64,000 nucleotides of DNA from Stomoxys calcitrans (Eukaryota > Arthropoda > Insecta > Diptera > Muscidae). Of the stretch, positions 22,408-34,270 are shown piece by piece. Each line of letters starts with the position of its first letter. Position 1 is the first letter of the stretch. The position numbers were made by a program, and so were the translations under genes. The DNA lies in the NCBI RefSeq assembly GCF_963082655.1, contig NC_081554.1:126827453-126891452 (forward strand), in the 5' to 3' direction. The notes under the pieces are model-generated. The model had not been told where the DNA came from. It did no database searches and worked only from the letters and a program-made list of their open reading frames with translations.

Positions 22408-23260
22408 TTTTTATACCCTCCCCCATAAGATGGGGGGTATACTAATTTCGTCATTCTGTTTGTAACTACTCGAAATATTCGTCTGAGACCCCATGTCCGT
22501 CCGTCTGTCCGTCCGTCCGTCTGTCCGTCCGTCCGTCTGTCTGTCGAAAGCACGCTAACTTCCGAAGGAGTAAAGCTAGCCGCTTGCACAAATACTTCTT
22601 ATTAGTGTAGGTCGGTTGGTATTGTAAATGGGCCATATCGGTCCATGTTTTGATATAGCTGCTATATAAACGGATCTTGGGTCTTGACTTCTTGAGCCTC
22701 TAGAGATCGCAATTCTTATCCGATTGGAATGAAATTTTGCACTACGTGTTTTGTTATGATATCCAACAACTTTGCCAAGTATGGCTCCAAACCAGTCCAT
22801 GTTTTGATATAGCTGCCATATAAACCGATCTTGGGTCTTGACTTCTTGAGCCTCTAGAGTGCGCAATTCTTATCCGATTGGAATGACATTTTGCACTACG
22901 TGTTTTTTTATGATGTCCAATAAATGTGTCAAGTATGGTTCAAATCGGTTCATAACCTGATATAGCTGCCATATAAACCGATCTGGGATCTTGACTTCTT
23001 GAGCCTCTAGAGGTCGCAATTATTATCCGATTTGCCTGAAATTATGTACTACGGATCCTCTCATGATCATCAACATACGTGTTTATTATGATCTGAATCG
23101 GTCTATAGCCCGATACAGATCCCACATAAATCGATCTCTCTATTTTACTTTTTGTTTTTTCCTAAGAAGAGATGCCGGGAAAAGAACTCGACAAATGCGA
23201 TCCATGGTGGAGGGTATATAAGATTCGGCCCGGCCGAACTTAGCACGCTTTTACTTGTTT
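22408..23260 (+). mobile_element. DINE-1/Helentron-like element
   Basis: Both ends are present. The CATAAAGTATATATATTC box has been deleted, so GAGACCCC runs directly into ATGTCCGTCCGTC and a ~50-bp GTCY tract (22494-22545). Four internal units follow, then the usual GCCGGGAAAAG and CTTTTACTTGTT tail. Confidence 0.85.
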
Positions 23261-23489
23261 AAAATTTGATTAATATGTGATTGTTGGTGTTAACAATTGG
23301 TAATATATGATATATGGGAGTAAAATATTAAAAATATTTTTAATTACATTTGCCCATTCTGCCAAGGTAGTTTAATGGTTCTCGTTCAAAGTTTTTTATT
23401 CAAAGACGCTTTTTGCTACAAATTCATTATGAGGTTAAAAAGATACAGCGTATGTTTCCCCATAATGTTGCACCCACTGTTTCAAATTT

Positions 23490-24330
23490 CAATGAAATCG
23501 GATGAAAAATGCCCCTTTCATAGACTTAATACTCTATTTCGGGAGATCGGTCTATAAGGCAGCTATATCCAAATATGGTCCGACATGGACCACATTCGAC
23601 AAAGGAGTGTAGAGGTGTAGTAAAACTCACTGTTTTAAATTTTATCGAAATCGGATGAAAAGTACTCTTTTTATGGGCTCAATACTCTATTTCGGGAGAT
23701 CGGTTTATATGTCTATACCAAAATATGGCATAATTTCATTCTATATACAAAATTTCTGTCAAACCAGCAATAATTAAAGCTTCTAGGAACAGAACAAGGA
23801 TGTTTGAGAGACTGCTTTATATGTGAGCTATATCGGGTTATAGACTGATTCAGATCGAATTTGGCACAGTTGGTGGAAGTCATAACAGAACACCGCATTT
23901 TCAGCCAAATCGGACGAAAATTGCGGTTTGTAAGAACTCAAGTAGTCATATCGGGAGATCGGTTTATATGAGAGCTATATCAGGTTATAGATCGATTTGG
24001 ACCGTAATTGGCACAGTTGTTGGAAATCATACCAGTTCAGCCAAATCGGACAAAAATTGCGGCTCCACGGGCTCTATATCTAAATCTAAACCGATATGGC
24101 CCATTGGCAATCCCCAACGACCTACATCAATATTAAGTATCTGTGCAAAATTTCAAGCGACTAGCTTTACGCGATCAACCGCTATCGTAATTTCGACAGA
24201 CGGACGGACATGGCTAGATCAACTCAGAGCGTTGAGACGATCTAGAATATATATACTTTATGGGTCTTAGACGAATATTTCGTATAATATAATAATATAC
24301 CCCCATCCTATAATGGTGGGTATAACAAAT
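23490..24330 (-). mobile_element. DINE-like element, 5' part diverged
   Basis: The right half keeps GACAGACGGACGGACATGGC, ATATATACTTTATGGG and the TATACCCCCATCCTATAATG end. The left half is two or three diverged units (TTTCGGGAGATCGGTC), and the AACAAGTAAAAGC end is missing. Confidence 0.75.
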
Positions 24331-24431
24331 GGTAAAAAAAAATAAAAAATAAATAAAAAGTACCATATAGGACCAAGAAAAACAATACATTGTTGACCAC
24401 TTCACAGTGGACGAAATGGCCATTCAAATGC

Positions 24432-24556
24432 AAATTTTCCCCATGAATATTCCACATGGTTAACTGGGGCAAACTTCTCACATATCACTGAGTGCTGTCC
24501 GATTCAAATTTTAAGCTCAATGATAAGGGTCCTCCTTTTTATAGCCGAGTCCGTAC
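24432..24556 (-). mobile_element. tRNA-derived SINE, 3' part
   Basis: Matches the body of the SINE at 40180-40470 (CTTCTCACATATCACTGAGTG and TTTTTATAGCCGAGTCCGTA on the plus strand). Its other half continues at 25127-25310 after a ~570-bp insertion. Confidence 0.75.
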
Positions 24557-25126
24557 ACGGAAAAAATAACTCGTAGAAAAAACTAACTACCAAATTTGTA
24601 TGTGAAACTTTAAATTCTCAAAAAATTTTAGCATTGAATCGAAGACATTCTTTGTTGAAGTACGTAAGTAAGTCTCTACAAGAGACTTAACAAACAAAAT
24701 TATTGAAATTTTGTTGACTTTCAACAAATTCTTTAGTTCAGATAGTTGTAAAAATAGACGTACTACCATGTAGAGCACAAAACTCCCATGCCATTCATGA
24801 CTTGCAAACACAGGTTGGAGGCCCCCGGTCGGCCAAAAATTTTTTTTTTATAACGAGACAAAGCAGCGCGAGCCGAATAAAGAAAATAAAAATACCACCA
24901 GCCAAAGTACAGCACATGCGGCGGGCTGGTAGATGGTTTTTTGTCTTGCTTATGGATATATTGTTGTTGTTGTTTTATATTGGCTTGCAATGAGTGCCTT
25001 TCAATAACAATTTTGTACTTTGGGTCGTTGAGATTTAAAATAAATTGTTGCAGGAAAATTAACAACTTCTGTAGTTGTTTTTTCAACCAAAGTCTTTGTT
25101 ACTCAAAATTATATGAATCTGTGTAG
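24557..25126. mobile_element. Unidentified insertion inside a SINE
   Basis: This block splits one SINE copy into two. Its ends are ACACGG and CTGTGT, weakly inverted. Inside are a poly-T tract (24841-24850) and a TTGTTGTTGTTG run (24960-24971); no protein family is recognisable. The class is unknown. Confidence 0.5.
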
Positions 25127-25310
25127 GGCGTGCCGCATAGTGACATCTATTTTGCGAGAAGTTTTTACATGGCAAGGTAACTCACAAATGTCGCCAGCAT
25201 TAGGAGGGTATAACCACCGCTGAAAGATTTTTTCTCATGGTTTCGCCAGGATTCGAAACGAGGCGTTCAGCGTCATAGGCGGACATGCTGACCTCAGCAA
25301 TAAGGTGGTT
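25127..25310 (-). mobile_element. tRNA-derived SINE, 5' (head) part
   Basis: On the minus strand the head reads AGCATGTCCGCCTATGACGC and then a B box like GTTTCGAATCCTGG, followed by the ACCATGAGAAAAAATC body. Just beyond, at 25311-25345, lies a DINE-like end remnant (CCCCATCCTATCC ... GAGGGTATAAAAA). Confidence 0.7.
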
Positions 25311-25345
25311 CCCCCCATCCTATCCTTTGGTAGAGGGTATAAAAA

Positions 25346-25910
25346 GGATGTTTCAAAAAATGATAATTGGATAGTCATCTATGAAGTAAAATAATAATCA
25401 ATCAGCGATTAAAATTTTAAACAAATGGTCATGTCCGTTAGTAAATGGGAAATTAAATTTAAAGATAGCATCTTTATTTTAAAGTTTAGATTTTTTTGGC
25501 TCGTTTTCATTGCATAAATCCTACAAATATGGAAAAATCTTAAATTTTGGGCTAATTTTTTTCAGAGCACGTTAGGAAAATTGGAAACGGTACATTTAGT
25601 ATTATTTCGGTATTTTTTACGGACACTTTGTCAGAATATATTGACTAGACTAGATGATTTTTTATCTCAAATTTGTAAATTTAACTAAAACATACAAAAT
25701 GGTTATTTCCCTACGTATTGAGCTAAAGATTTCAAAATTGGGGGTACAAGTACACCTTTGCAGCACATATTTACTACTAGTTTTTGTTTTTTATGTACTC
25801 GTTAAATTTACTGCGAGCTTTCAAACTTAAAGTATGGCCTGAAGAGGGACATGTGCATTTTTAGTACATTATATGTTGTTTGCTACAAGTTTAATACATA
25901 AACAAGTAAA
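25346..25910. other. AT-rich, nothing recognised
   Basis: No repeat family or coding signal was recognised. Confidence 0.4.
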
Positions 25911-27318
25911 AGCGTGCTAAGTTCGGATTGGATTCTGCTAAATGTTTATACAAAATAAGTTGTATGGCATAATTCTATTCTACATACCGAACTTCTGTCA
26001 AACTAGCATAAATTAAAGCTTCTAGGAACCGAACAAGGATGATCGAGACACCGGTTTACTTGGGAGCTATATCAGATTATAGACTCATAACAAAACACAA
26101 CATGCAAAATTTCAGCCAAATCGGACAAAAATTGCGGCTTCGAGGGGTCAAGAAGTCAAATCGGGAGATCGGTTTATATGGGAGCTATACTAGCATATAA
26201 ACCGATTTGGACCGTAATTAGCACAATTGTTGAAAGTAATAACGGAGCACTACATGCAAAGTTTCAGCCAAATCGGACAAAAATTGCGGCTTGTAAGGAC
26301 TCAATAAATCAAATCAGGCTATCGGTTTATGTGGGAGCTATACCAGGTTATAGACCGATTTGGACCGTACTTGGCACAATTAGTAAAAGCCATAAAAAGC
26401 ACTAAGAGCAAAATTTCAGCCAAATTGGGCAAAAATTGCGATTTCCAAGGGCTAAAAAAGTCAAATCCTAAGATCGGTTTATATGGGAGCTATATCAGGT
26501 TATAGACCGACTAGAACCGTAGTTGGCACAGTTATTAAAAGTCATAAAAGAACACTACATGCAAAATTTCAGTCAAATTGGACAAAAATTGCGGCTTCGA
26601 GGGGTAAAGAAGTCAAATCGGGAGATCGGTTCATATGGGAGTTATACCAGCATATAAACCGATTTGGACCGTAATTAGCACAATTGTTGAAAGTCATACC
26701 GGAGCACTACATGCAAAGTTTCAGCCAAATCGGACAAAAATTGAGGCTTGTAAGGACTCAAGAAATCAAATCAGGCTATCGGTTTATGTGAGAGCTATAC
26801 CAGGTTATAGACTGATTTGGACCGTACTTGTCACAATTAGTAAAAGCCATAAAAAGCACTAAGAGCAAAATTTCAGCCAAATTGGGCAAAAATTGCGATT
26901 TCCAAGGGCTAAAAAAGTCAAATCCTAAGATCGGTTTATATGGGAGCTATATCAGGTTATAGACCGACTAGAACCGTAGTTGGCACAGTTATTAAAAGTC
27001 ATAAAAGAACACTACATGCAAAATTTTAGAAAAATCGGACAAAAATTGCGGCTTCCAGGTGCTCAAGATGTCAAATCGGGAGATCGGTTTATATGGGAGC
27101 TATATCTAAATCTGAACCGATATGACCCATTTGCAATCTCCAACGATCTACATCGATATTAAGTATCCATGCAAAGTTTTAAGCGTGATTTTGACAGACG
27201 GACGGACGGACATGGCTATATCGAGATGATCGAGAATATGTGTACTATATGGGGTCTTAGACGAATATTTTGAGGTGTTACAAACGAAGAGACTAGATTA
27301 GTATACCCCCATGGTATG
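25911..27318 (-). mobile_element. DINE-like element with 457-bp higher-order repeat
   Basis: Left end AACAAGTAAAAGCGTGCTAA, right end GTATACCCCCATGG, with ATATGGGGTCTTAGACGAAT before it. The internal units start (ATCGGTTTAT) at 26168, 26321, 26473, 26625, 26778, 26930 and 27083, a spacing of 152-153 bp. Units 1-3 and 4-6 are pairwise more alike than neighbours are, so ~26130-26586 and ~26587-27043 are two copies of a three-unit block. Confidence 0.85.
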
Positions 27319-27329
27319 ATTGCAACAAA

Positions 27330-28049
27330 CAAACAAAGGATAAAAGAAAATAATTGCTTTGCTAATTGAATTTTGGACACCAAAGTAGAAGTATATGTGA
27401 AAATTTCAGCCAAATCGAAAAGAATCGGGCCTTTTAGGGGCTCAAGAAGTAAAATAGGGAGAACGGTTTATAGGGGAGCTGTATCAGGCTAAAGACCGAC
27501 TCAGACTATATTTGACGCGTATGTTGGAGGTCATGGAAGAAGCCGTTGTACAAAATTTCAGCCAAATCGGATAATAATTATGCCTTCTTGAGGCTCAAGA
27601 AGTCAAGATCCCAGATCTATAGAGCTATATCAGGTTATAGACCGATTTGAACCATATTTTTCACAGTTGCTGGAAGTTATAACAAAACACCTCATGCAAA
27701 ATTTCAGTCAAATCGAATAGGAATTGCGCCCTCTAGTGGCTCAAGAAGTCATGACCCGAAATCGGTGTATATGACAGCTATATCATACCATGGACCTATA
27801 TGGCCCATTTACAATCCCAACCGATCTACACTAATAAGAAGTATGTGTGCAAAATTTGAAGCGGATAGCTTTTCTCCTTCGAAAGCTAGCGTGCTTTCGA
27901 CAGACAGACGGACATGCCTAGATCGACATAAAATGTCATGACGATCAAAAATATATATACTTTATGGGGTCTTAGGCGAATATTTCGAGGAGTTACAAAT
28001 AGAATGACGAAATTAGTATACCCCCATCCTATGGTGGAGGGTATAATAA
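27330..28049 (-). mobile_element. DINE-like element, 5'-truncated
   Basis: Starts within the AAAGGATAAAAGAAAATAAT block, has four internal units, the ACAGACAGACGGACATGCC tract and a clean TATACCCCCATCCTATGGTG end. The distal AACAAGTAAAAGC end is missing. Confidence 0.85.
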
Positions 28050-29776
28050 CCCGAACTCGGTTATTTATGAGTAGAGGACGTACATGACATAAAAATGGCA
28101 CCCCCAAAAACTTCACACAACAAGACACTTTTACCGTTTTGGGTGATATGGGTATCAAATGAAAGGGTATTTAAAAGTCGAATACAAATCTAACGTAAAA
28201 ATTTATTCCTTGGGGTCTGAGGGGCTTCCCCACCCCCCAAAACACCCCAGCAGGACATCATCCCAACCGATTGGGACAATATGGATATCAAATGGAAGCG
28301 ATTTAAAAGTATAGAAAAATGCTAATATAAAAATGTATTACTTGGTTTTTGAGGCGCTCCCACCGCACAAAAACCCCTCAACAGGGCATATTGACCGATT
28401 GGGACAATATGGATATCAAATGAAAGATGTTTAGAAATTGAGTGTACATCTGTTATAAGAATTTGATCCTAAAACTGTCATGAATGTCCAACGTCAAAAA
28501 GTGGGTATAAAAAGAAAGATTTTTGAGAAATGACAAAGAAACTGATATACACATTTGGGACCGAGTCTGAGACCGGTCCACCCACTAAATACCCTTCAAT
28601 AGAACGTGTTGTTCGAACGGGATAATATGGGAATTTAAGGAAAGGTCTATGACATTGGAATTCGAATCATATCTTGATATAAGGATTCATGTATTTTGGT
28701 TACCATCTGCCGTTTAGGCCATATCGGATGAAAGATATATATGGGAGATATATCTTAATTGGAACCGATTTCGATGAAATTTTGGACACATATTAGAACT
28801 TCAAATAAAACATTTCATAAAAAATTTAGTAAAGATCGGACTAAAATTATGGCCTGAATAGGCCATATCGGATGAAATATATATATGGGAGCTATATCTA
28901 AATATGCTAAATATGGTGCAGGGTGTGGTTGTGGTGTAGGGAAAAATAATAAATGAAGGCCGATCAGGATAAAATAGAACAGCAATAGGTCTTTGGTAGG
29001 AAAGTACACTTTTTACCCTCAAATTGGGATAGGCACAGGAGACTATACGGATCTTTAAAAATGTGGTATCCCAAATGGAAGCTTTGAAATATGATTTTGA
29101 ATGTAGATAAACAATACAAAAAAAAAATTAATTAGTGTAGATCTGAACGAGACCCGTAGCCCTTAATATCTTGAACGCCACCTTCGAAATGCTTAACATT
29201 ATGGGGCTCAAACAAAATCCAATATCATTTCAGGGTCCGTCCCCTAAACTCCTCTCAAACCAGCAATGTTTGCTTACTATGGACTTATTTGTGGATAATG
29301 GCAAAAAGGCTCGACTCATCTCATAAACCCCCCCTGAACCACACATATATACCGACTATAGCAATATGTAGCTCAAATGTGGTTTTGGAAGTAGAGTATG
29401 ATTCTGATATCCACTTTAGGGGCAAAGCGTTTGGCTACTCCATCACCAAAACTTAAGATTGAAGTAGATCTAACATCCAAACTTTAATGGGTGGATCCTT
29501 CCCTCACCCTATTTTCAAAAACGCCATATCTCGGAGATGGGTGCACTGATTTACGCGAAATTTAGTTTGTTTATAATAACTCGAAAACAGAAATTTGATA
29601 TTATTATTTAAGGTGGTATTATTATTTTAAGGTGTTTAAATATAAAAATTTTGACTAATAATGACAATATTAGGCTCAATAGGCGAAATATCTTAAACGC
29701 CATACCAGCACCACCAAACATGACATTTTTCCCGACAGTGGCAGAAGGCGCAGGGGAACGGGCCCTGTCTAGCTAG
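28050..29776 (+). mobile_element. Helitron-like element, copy 2 (5' end unclear)
   Basis: Ends GGGCCCTGTCTAGCTAG before T (29777), the CTRR^T rule. Internal units include GATTGGGACAATATGGATAT and CCACCCCCCAAAACACCCC. The part after 28650 contains type C-like units. The 5' TC end is not recognisable; the element meets a DINE-like end at 28049. Confidence 0.55.
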
Positions 29777-29787
29777 TCTATATACAT

Positions 29788-30383
29788 AACAAGTAAAAGC
29801 GTGCTATGTTCGGTCGGGCCGAATCCTATGGATTCTGCTAAAAAGTTATACAAAATAAATTAAGTTGTAGGGCATAATTTTATTCTACAAACCAAATTTC
29901 TGTCAAACCAGCAAAAAATAAAGCTTCTAGGAACCGTACAAGGACGATCGTGGAACAACCTGGGAGCTATATCAGGTTATATATCGATTTTGGCCCTACT
30001 TGCAACAGTAGTTGGAAGTCATAAGAAAACACTACTTGCGAAATTTCAGCCAAATCGGACAAAAATTGCGGCTTGTAAGGGCTCAAGAAGTCAAATCGGG
30101 CGATCGGTTTATATGGGAGCTATATTTAAATCTGAACCGATATGGCCCATTAGCAATCCCCAACGACCTACATCGATATTAAGTATCTGTGCCAAATTTC
30201 AAGCGGATAGCTTTACGCGACCTCTTTCGTGATTTTCACAGACGGGCACAGCTAGTTCGAGTCATAATGTCGAGAGGATCCAGAATATATATACTTTATG
30301 GGGTCGCAGATCAGTATTTCTAGGTGTTACAGGCGGAATGACAAGTTTAGTATACCCCCATCCTATGGTGGTGGATATATAAG
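29788..30383 (-). mobile_element. DINE-1/Helentron-like element, short
   Basis: Sits exactly between Helitron-like copies 2 and 3. AACAAGTAAAAGCGTGCTAT end, two units, GATTTTCACAGACGGGCACA in place of the GTCY tract, the ATATATACTTTATGGGG box and a TATACCCCCATCCTATGG end. Confidence 0.85.
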
Positions 30384-32301
30384 TGAATTTGTGTTTTTTT
30401 GTTTGTAGATTTGTAAATGTGTTTGTTACATAAAGACTCAAAAGCGGTCGATCTCTTTGAAATTTTCACAGATTGTGGGGAGTGGTCCGGAAGGAGCAAT
30501 AGGATATATAACTTTTTGATATCGAAAGGGGTGCGGATTCTCCCCCTTACCCAAAAACAAAAGTAGACCGATCGTGACAATATGGGACGCAAATAAAAGG
30601 TATTCGGGAGTCGAATAGAAATTTGATATCAAAAGTTGGATCCAAGAAAAAACCCAACCCAAAACCCCCAAATAATAGGTTTATTGGACAATAATGGCAA
30701 TATGGGACTCGAATGAAAGGTATTCGGGAAAGATTACGAATATGGTCAAGAAAGACGTATAGGCTTTATAATTTGTTGATATCGGAAGGGGGGAGACCTT
30801 CCCCCTTACCCCAAAAGTACTACTCAAAAATGAAAGTGGACCGATCGTTACAATATGGGACTCAAACGAAAGGGATTCAGGAGCAGAGTACTAATTTTAT
30901 ATCAAAAAATGGGTCCAAGTAACTGGAGGGCCGCCCCGACCCTAAAACACCCTAAAGTAGGTATATTGGTTGATAATGACAATATGGGACTCAAATTAAT
31001 GGTATTCGGCATGACATAATAAACGGGGCCTAAGTAATTGATGGTCGCCCCACCCCCGATAAGCCCCCCAAATGGGAGTATTACTCGATCATAGCATGAT
31101 GAAACTCAAATAAAATACATTTCGGATCAGATTACGAATATAACATTAAACTTTGTGTCCAAGAATCTAGGTGGTGCTTTACCCCCTTAAATCGTGGGGT
31201 GTGGCGCACAACCCTCATATAGACAAATTGCAAATTAGCAAATTTTGCCCATGAACATTCCACTAAGGAACAGGGGCAAACTTCTCACATATCAATATAT
31301 AGACACCTTCCATAAAAAGACTGTATACATCAATCATGACAATATGGGGTTAAATTATTGGAATAAGGTTGTGGACTGCGTATCTGGTATCTTTATTCTG
31401 CTTATATATCTAGCGGACCACCTCACCCCAAAACAGTCGATCAATCATAATGACCTAACTAAGGTCATTATGATTGATCGTGGTGATTCGTGGGTCACCC
31501 AATTCCCGAAAAACCCCTCAAATCGGACATATTTACCGACCATGGCAGTATGAGAGCAAGAACAAGAATCTGATATATATTTTCAGGTCCAAGTCATTGA
31601 GTGGCTGCTCTATCCAACAAAACACCCCCCAAACCGATCATGTTTGCCGACTATGGAAATGTGGGGCTCAAATGAAAGGTATTTGGGCGTAGATCACGAA
31701 TCTAATATCAACATTCGGAACCAACTACCTAGGGAACGTCCCACCCCCATAACAACCCCCAAATAGGACGTATTTGTTCACCATGACAATTTGGGTCTTA
31801 AAGAGAATGGAGCTCGATATTGATAGTTTTCAGGGGCCACAGACTTTTGCAGTACGGGGTTTAAATGAAAGGCATTTGAGATTAGAAAACACATTTGATA
31901 TCCAATGTTGAGCCTAATGGCAATATGGGGTTCAAATAAATGGTTTTTGAGAGAAGAGCACGATGAAGATCACTAATATTTTTTCCAGCGCCAAGTGTCT
32001 GGGGGAACACCTCACCCCCGAACACACTCCTAAATCAGACAACATGAGAATATCGGGCTCAAATAAAGTATATTAAATGACCCTAAACCCTCTGAGCGAA
32101 TGAATAGACAAATAAAGATCATATGGGATTCAGATGAAGACTTTTATATTGTTGTACTGTTAATCAAGCGATATTCATGCACTATTTTCTTAGCATGGTA
32201 TGACACTTAAAGCTCTTTAATTGTCGAAGTAAATATTCAAAAAATAATGTGTTCCATATAAAGTAAAAGAAGGCGCCGCGGAGCGTGCCCGGTTCAGCTG
32301 G
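30384..32301 (+). mobile_element. Helitron-like element, copy 3
   Basis: The start TGAATTTGTGTTTTTTTG aligns with the start of copy 1 (one change in the TC dinucleotide). The end GCCCGGTTCAGCTGG is followed by T. About ten internal units with GACAATATGGGACTCAAA and CCGCCCC... blocks. It has captured a SINE end fragment (31235-31290) and contains a 19-bp palindrome at 31438-31480. Confidence 0.65.
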
Positions 32302-32339
32302 TATATAATAAAAGTCCGCGGATCCCTTCTATACCTTTT

Positions 32340-32985
32340 GTCCGTTTGCCGTTTTTTTGCCCTGCATCACCACTGTGGTATACTGTATAATAAATTTGTG
32401 CATTTGTTTTCAAAGTTAAGAGGAAGAAGAGCTAGACACATTAATAAGTATACCGATCGACTCAGAATTACTTTCTGATTCGATTTATGCCATGTCCGTC
32501 TGTAAGTCCATGTATGCTTGTATAGGTCGTATTTGTTGTCCAATTGTCACGAAATTTTGCACATGTCACATTTTTGCCCAAAGACGAGCGTTACTGATTT
32601 TGGTAAAAATCGGTTCAGATTTGGATATAGCTCTCATATATATGAATCTCTCTATTTGCACTTAAATGGCCGTAATAACTACAATTTTCAACCGATCTGC
32701 ACAAAATTTGGCAAGGATGGTTTTAATATGGATCTTAACATATCTGTAAAATATCATCAAAATCGGTTCAGATTTGGATATAGCTCCCAATTATATGTAG
32801 CTACAATTTTCAACCGATCTGCACAAAATCGGTTTGTTACTGGATTGGTTTGTTACTGATCTTAACATATCTCCAGATTTCATAAAAATCGGTAAAGATT
32901 TGGATATAGCATCTATGTATCGCCTGACTTGCACTTATATTGCTGTAGTAGCAACAATTTTCAAACGATCTGTTCGAAAGGATTC
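32340..32985 (+). mobile_element. Type C repeat, copy 3
   Basis: Starts with CACCACTGTGGTATACTGTA and AATTTGTGCATTTG, as at 19123, followed by GAAGAAGAGCTAGACAC, GCCATGTCCGTCTG and four ~130-bp units with AATCGGTTCAGATTTGGATA. It ends at the retroelement RNase H remnant. Confidence 0.7.
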
Positions 32986-33357
32986 GGTTTAACCAAGTTT
33001 ACCGACGGCAGTTCTCTGCCCTTCACTGCCAAATCGTCTGCCCCTTCATTCCCTCTTACTTCGTTATGGCCCAGCACCCAAACGATGCGGATTGTGTCAT
33101 CCACAGAGAAGGTGTTAATCCTTACCGTCCTGGTTGTTATTGCCCTTATGGCCATTTAACTGTCCGTAAAGATGTTCACACTCGACGTCCACGGGTTAGT
33201 ACCAAACCACCTCACGCATTACGCTATCGCCCGGATCTCTGCCTGCAGGACCGTATTATGGTCAGTCTAAAACAGATCTCAGTCCCTGGGTTCTCAATGT
33301 AGACTCCCAGACCCACTCTGTCCCCTAGCTTTGATCCATTTGTGATCATGATCTTGC
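32961..33357 (-). pseudogene. Retroelement RNase H domain, frameshifted
   Basis: Minus-strand reading gives ITNGSKLGDRVGLGVYIE (first acidic motif, Asp changed to Asn in TNGS), NTVLQAEIRAI (Glu motif) and, in a shifted frame, IRIVWVLGHNEVRGNEGADD (His and final Asp region). This is the RNase H domain at the C-terminus of I/R1/LOA-type non-LTR elements. A related fragment lies at 57810-58420. Confidence 0.75.
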
Positions 33358-33479
33358 AGACGGCAATTCTAGGGTTCTGTCAGACCCAGACTGTACTACT
33401 GGCAGCAGTACCTCGCGCTCGACCTCTAGTGTCGTCTCAGGTATCCGATCGGAAACCCCTTCCCTTCCTTCCAGGTTTC

Positions 33480-33957
33480 CTATCGTCGCCTCGAATATAC
33501 CGTGTTGGTATGAGCTGCTCCCATCCTCAACCCATTCCCCAAGAGTTTGTGAAAACGGGGAGCTCTTTTCTTCTTCAGCATTTTAGCAGTGTTATGCTCT
33601 TCGGGAGATCTGATCTTTTTCAGCTTCCGTAGAAGTGCCTGGAATGTCAGTTCTATTCCTTCCAGCATCAGCACTTTCGTCCGATTGCGCTGCCGGTACA
33701 ATCTCCTCTGTCTCCTTCGTTGTACACAGGATCGCTTTCCCGGTCTGCTTGTGAGCTTAGCAAAGCCATTGCTCACTTCTGCCGTCATCCCGCTGCCCTC
33801 ATCTCTCGATTCGGCTGCGATGACTGTTTCATTGACACTGTCGCTGTCCAAGTCGAAAACGCCATCTATACTTAAAGGCTGGGGACGATTTGTGCCTCCC
33901 TCTGGTTTATCCGTCTCTTCCTCATCAATTAGGCTGACAACTAGTTGCCCGCTTGAA
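33480..33957 (-). pseudogene. Probable retroelement ORF1-type fragment
   Basis: A long minus frame, extending to 34028 only by reading into the neighbouring retroelement tail, encodes a Ser/Asp/Glu-rich region (SIDGVFDLDSDSVNE) followed by a very basic stretch (RRRQRRLYRQRNRTK). This composition suits the N-terminal part of a non-LTR ORF1 protein. Together with the RNase H piece below it would be one element with most of its middle deleted. No domain is recognised with certainty. Confidence 0.45.
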
Positions 33958-34270
33958 GTATTTGTATTTGTATTTGTATTTTTATTATGATAAAACCCAT
34001 ACAAAAGACAGTGTCTTATATAAAGCATGGGTTAGTAAATTGATAAATACAATGAGTTCAACAAGTTTTCATTTAAATAGAACAATAATTGGTACAAAAT
34101 ATTTAACAATTTAAGCAAAGTTACTGATACAATATTTAAGTTAAAAAAAGGTTTAAACAAAACAAAAAAAAAAAAGAAAAAGAAACTTTAAAGAAAATTT
34201 AACAATTTAATCAAAGTTACTAATAAAATAAATTAAAAAAATAGTTATAAAAAAAAAACAAAACAAATAA
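33958..34270 (-). repeat. 3' UTR and AAATAC tail of the non-LTR element
   Basis: After the RT stop codon the minus strand is A-rich and ends in four tandem AAATAC-type repeats (33958-33986). A short simple-repeat tail is a normal 3' end for several non-LTR clades and marks where this element inserted into the older retroelement at 33957. Confidence 0.7.
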
